From NCBI GenBank assembly GCA_964383535.1, contig CAYLHS010000106.1, positions 1 through 5,986 on the forward strand: a DNA stretch of 5,986 nucleotides. Direction: 5' to 3'. The DNA comes from CAYLHS01 sp964383535 (GTDB taxonomy: Bacteria > Actinomycetota > Acidimicrobiia > Spongiisociales > UBA4744). Each line of letters begins with the position of its first letter. Position 1 is the stretch's first letter. Of the stretch, positions 5,671 to 5,986 are shown in pieces. The notes under the pieces are model-generated. The model was not told where the DNA came from. It saw only the letters and a list, made by a program, of their open reading frames with translations, and searched no databases. The position numbers and the translations under genes were made by a program.

Positions 5671-5687
5671 TGGTTAGTCCAACGAAC
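5669..5687. promoter_or_regulatory. ROK/XylR-type operator overlapping the ROK gene promoter
   Basis: GTTGGTT-AGTCC-AACGAAC: 7-bp half-sites that are inverted repeats at 6 of 7 positions, separated by 5 bp; the core GTTGG/CCAAC is a perfect dyad. The half-site sequence and 5-bp spacing agree with the GTTTGTT-N5-AACAAAC form of Bacillus xylose-operon XylR operators as I recall them, and XylR is a ROK protein. It overlaps the TATAGT -10 and the predicted transcription start of the ROK gene, the usual position for autorepression. That the encoded ROK protein binds here is inferred. Confidence 0.65.
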
Positions 5688-5697
5688 GAGAGCATCC

Positions 5698-5986
5698 GTG
5701 GATCAGGCTCGTACCCACCTCGTCGACCGCCGAAGGTCGCGCGGCATGGCGGCGGAAGAGCTTCGCCGCCACAATCTGTCGGCCGTCCTGGAGCGGCTGC
5801 ACCTGCTCGGCCCCCGCTCTCGATCCGAACTCACGGCCGTCACCGGGCTGAACCGATCAACGATCGCCGACCTGATCGGTGAACTCACGGACCTGGGTCT
5901 GGTCGACGAGCGGCCCGGAACAACATCGGCTGGACCGGGTCGGCCCTCTCTCGTCGTGCGGGCTCGCCCCACCGGCGCGATCGCTC
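5698..5986 (+). CDS. ROK-family transcriptional repressor (XylR/NagC type), 3' end cut by window edge
   Basis: N-terminal 96 residues of a ROK-family regulator; the frame runs off the window with no stop. The family pattern ELRRHNLSAVLERLHLLG (21-38) opens the winged helix-turn-helix, followed by SRSELTAVTGLNRSTIADLI (41-60) with the recognition helix at about NRSTIADLIGEL, then the wing ERPGTTSAGPGRPS (71-84), which ends in the typical GRPS. The sugar-binding ROK domain would follow outside the window. Two starts are possible. GTG 5698 has GAGAG (5688-5692) 5 nt upstream and a short leader from the predicted promoter. ATG 5746 has AAGG (5733-5736) 9 nt upstream and would begin MAAEELRRHN, a common ROK start. 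I list the longer form. The divergent placement against a XylF/XylH importer and the XylR-like operator over its own promoter suggest a sugar-released repressor of both units. Xylose as inducer is a guess. Confidence 0.9.
   Translation, partial: MDQARTHLVDRRRSRGMAAEELRRHNLSAVLERLHLLGPRSRSELTAVTGLNRSTIADLIGELTDLGLVDERPGTTSAGPGRPSLVVRARPTGAIA

Noticed and set aside
1..5986. CRISPR arrays, tRNA/rRNA genes, insertion sequences, phage or toxin-antitoxin genes
   Set aside because: No regularly spaced repeats, tRNA-like cloverleaf, transposase frame or terminal inverted repeats were seen.

Overview
The window is GC-rich, with dense gene packing, GTG/TTG starts and a lipoprotein whose linker after the lipobox cysteine is rich in Thr and Gly. 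This suggests a high-GC actinobacterium, perhaps Acidimicrobiia-like. The taxon is an inference, because no rRNA or other marker is present.

Layout. Left, on + : the 3' part of an aldo/keto reductase gene (1-948, cut by the window edge), then 119 bp containing a 9-bp inverted repeat, then a Gfo/Idh/MocA-family NAD(P) oxidoreductase (1068-2048). Middle, on - : a three-gene sugar ABC importer operon of the CUT2 (xylose/ribose/fructose) class, transcribed right to left. It consists of a XylF-like substrate-binding lipoprotein (5400-4306), a XylH-like permease (4219-2873) and a single-domain ATPase (2876-2082) that overlaps the permease stop by 4 bp. The operon converges on the oxidoreductase gene with only 33 bp between stop codons. 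Right, on + : a divergent ROK-family transcriptional repressor (5698 to the window end, cut at its 3' end). It has no stop codon inside the window.

The 297-bp divergent region (5401-5697) is rich in regulatory structure. It holds a sigma70-like promoter for the ROK gene, and a 19-bp operator-like dyad over that promoter's -10/+1 region with the half-site shape and spacing of XylR (ROK) operators. A weaker copy with identical spacing lies on the ABC-operon side. There are also three other inverted repeats and a perfect Shine-Dalgarno that fixes a TTG start for the binding protein. A very stable 13-bp stem-loop sits between the binding-protein and permease genes.

Working model: the ROK protein senses a pentose or hexose (xylose is the best guess, from the XylF/XylH resemblance and the operator shape). 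It represses itself and the importer; the importer brings the sugar in; the two oxidoreductases may act on the sugar or a derivative. No isomerase, kinase or dehydratase is visible here, so the downstream pathway is not determined. This is a recognisable sugar-utilisation locus. Its less ordinary parts are the single-NBD importer, the enlarged permease and the regulatory architecture, and I see no evidence of a wholly new kind of system.
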